Source: Elusimicrobiota bacterium
GTDB lineage: Bacteria; Elusimicrobiota; Elusimicrobia; FEN-1173
Direction: 5' to 3'
Assembly (NCBI GenBank): GCA_003158755.1
Contig: PMLF01000214.1
Coordinates: forward strand, 1,637-7,779
DNA: 6,143 nucleotides
Shown: one piece after another, positions 6,143 to 6,143 of the stretch
How positions within the stretch are numbered: the first letter of the stretch is position 1
How the letters are laid out: every line of letters starts with the position of its first letter
Position numbers and translations under genes: made by a program
Notes under the pieces: model-generated
What the model saw: the letters and a program-made list of their open reading frames with translations, nothing else
Database searches by the model: none
What the model was told of the DNA's origin: nothing

Positions 6143-6143
6143 T

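Overview
The whole window is the inside of one very large protein gene on the minus strand. Reading from position 6142 down to position 2 gives 2047 consecutive codons with no stop. The frame is open at both window edges, so the full protein is longer than 2047 residues at its C-terminus and possibly also at its N-terminus. An ATG sits at 6142-6140, but only one base lies upstream of it, so it cannot be confirmed as the start. Residue numbers below count from that ATG. No intergenic DNA, RNA gene, CRISPR array, insertion sequence, promoter or terminator is supported.

Layout in protein order, right to left on the + strand: (1) residues 1-250, hydrophilic helical N-terminus; (2) about 250-455, a degenerate AAA-like module with a ruined P-loop; (3) about 515-660, a helical neck resembling the end of the Lon N-terminal region; (4) 660-935, a clear Lon-type AAA+ ATPase with intact Walker A (GPPGTGKTT) and Walker B (VVIVDE); (5) 970-1145, a Lon/S16-type protease fold in which both catalytic residues are replaced (Ser to Met1046, Lys to Arg1092), so a pseudoprotease; (6) 1145-1410, a linker that seems to repeat the last part of the protease fold; (7) 1417-1484, two transmembrane helices joined by a loop without Lys or Arg; (8) 1490-1855, a helical, partly acidic stretch; (9) 1856-2047, a second degenerate AAA-like module resembling the first ATPase domain of ClpB/ClpA, cut by the window edge.

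Taken together this looks like a membrane-anchored, multi-module AAA+ machine derived from Lon that has kept ATP-binding and substrate-gripping features but lost proteolysis. It is flanked by two related inactive AAA-like modules. A non-proteolytic unfoldase or remodelling role is an inference. I do not recognise a named family with this architecture.

Organism: the DNA is GC-rich (roughly 60 % by eye), intron-free and bacterial in style. Gigantic multidomain proteins are known from several uncultured bacterial phyla, for example Omnitrophota, and from some deltaproteobacterial and planctomycete lineages. The sequence alone does not let me choose among them.
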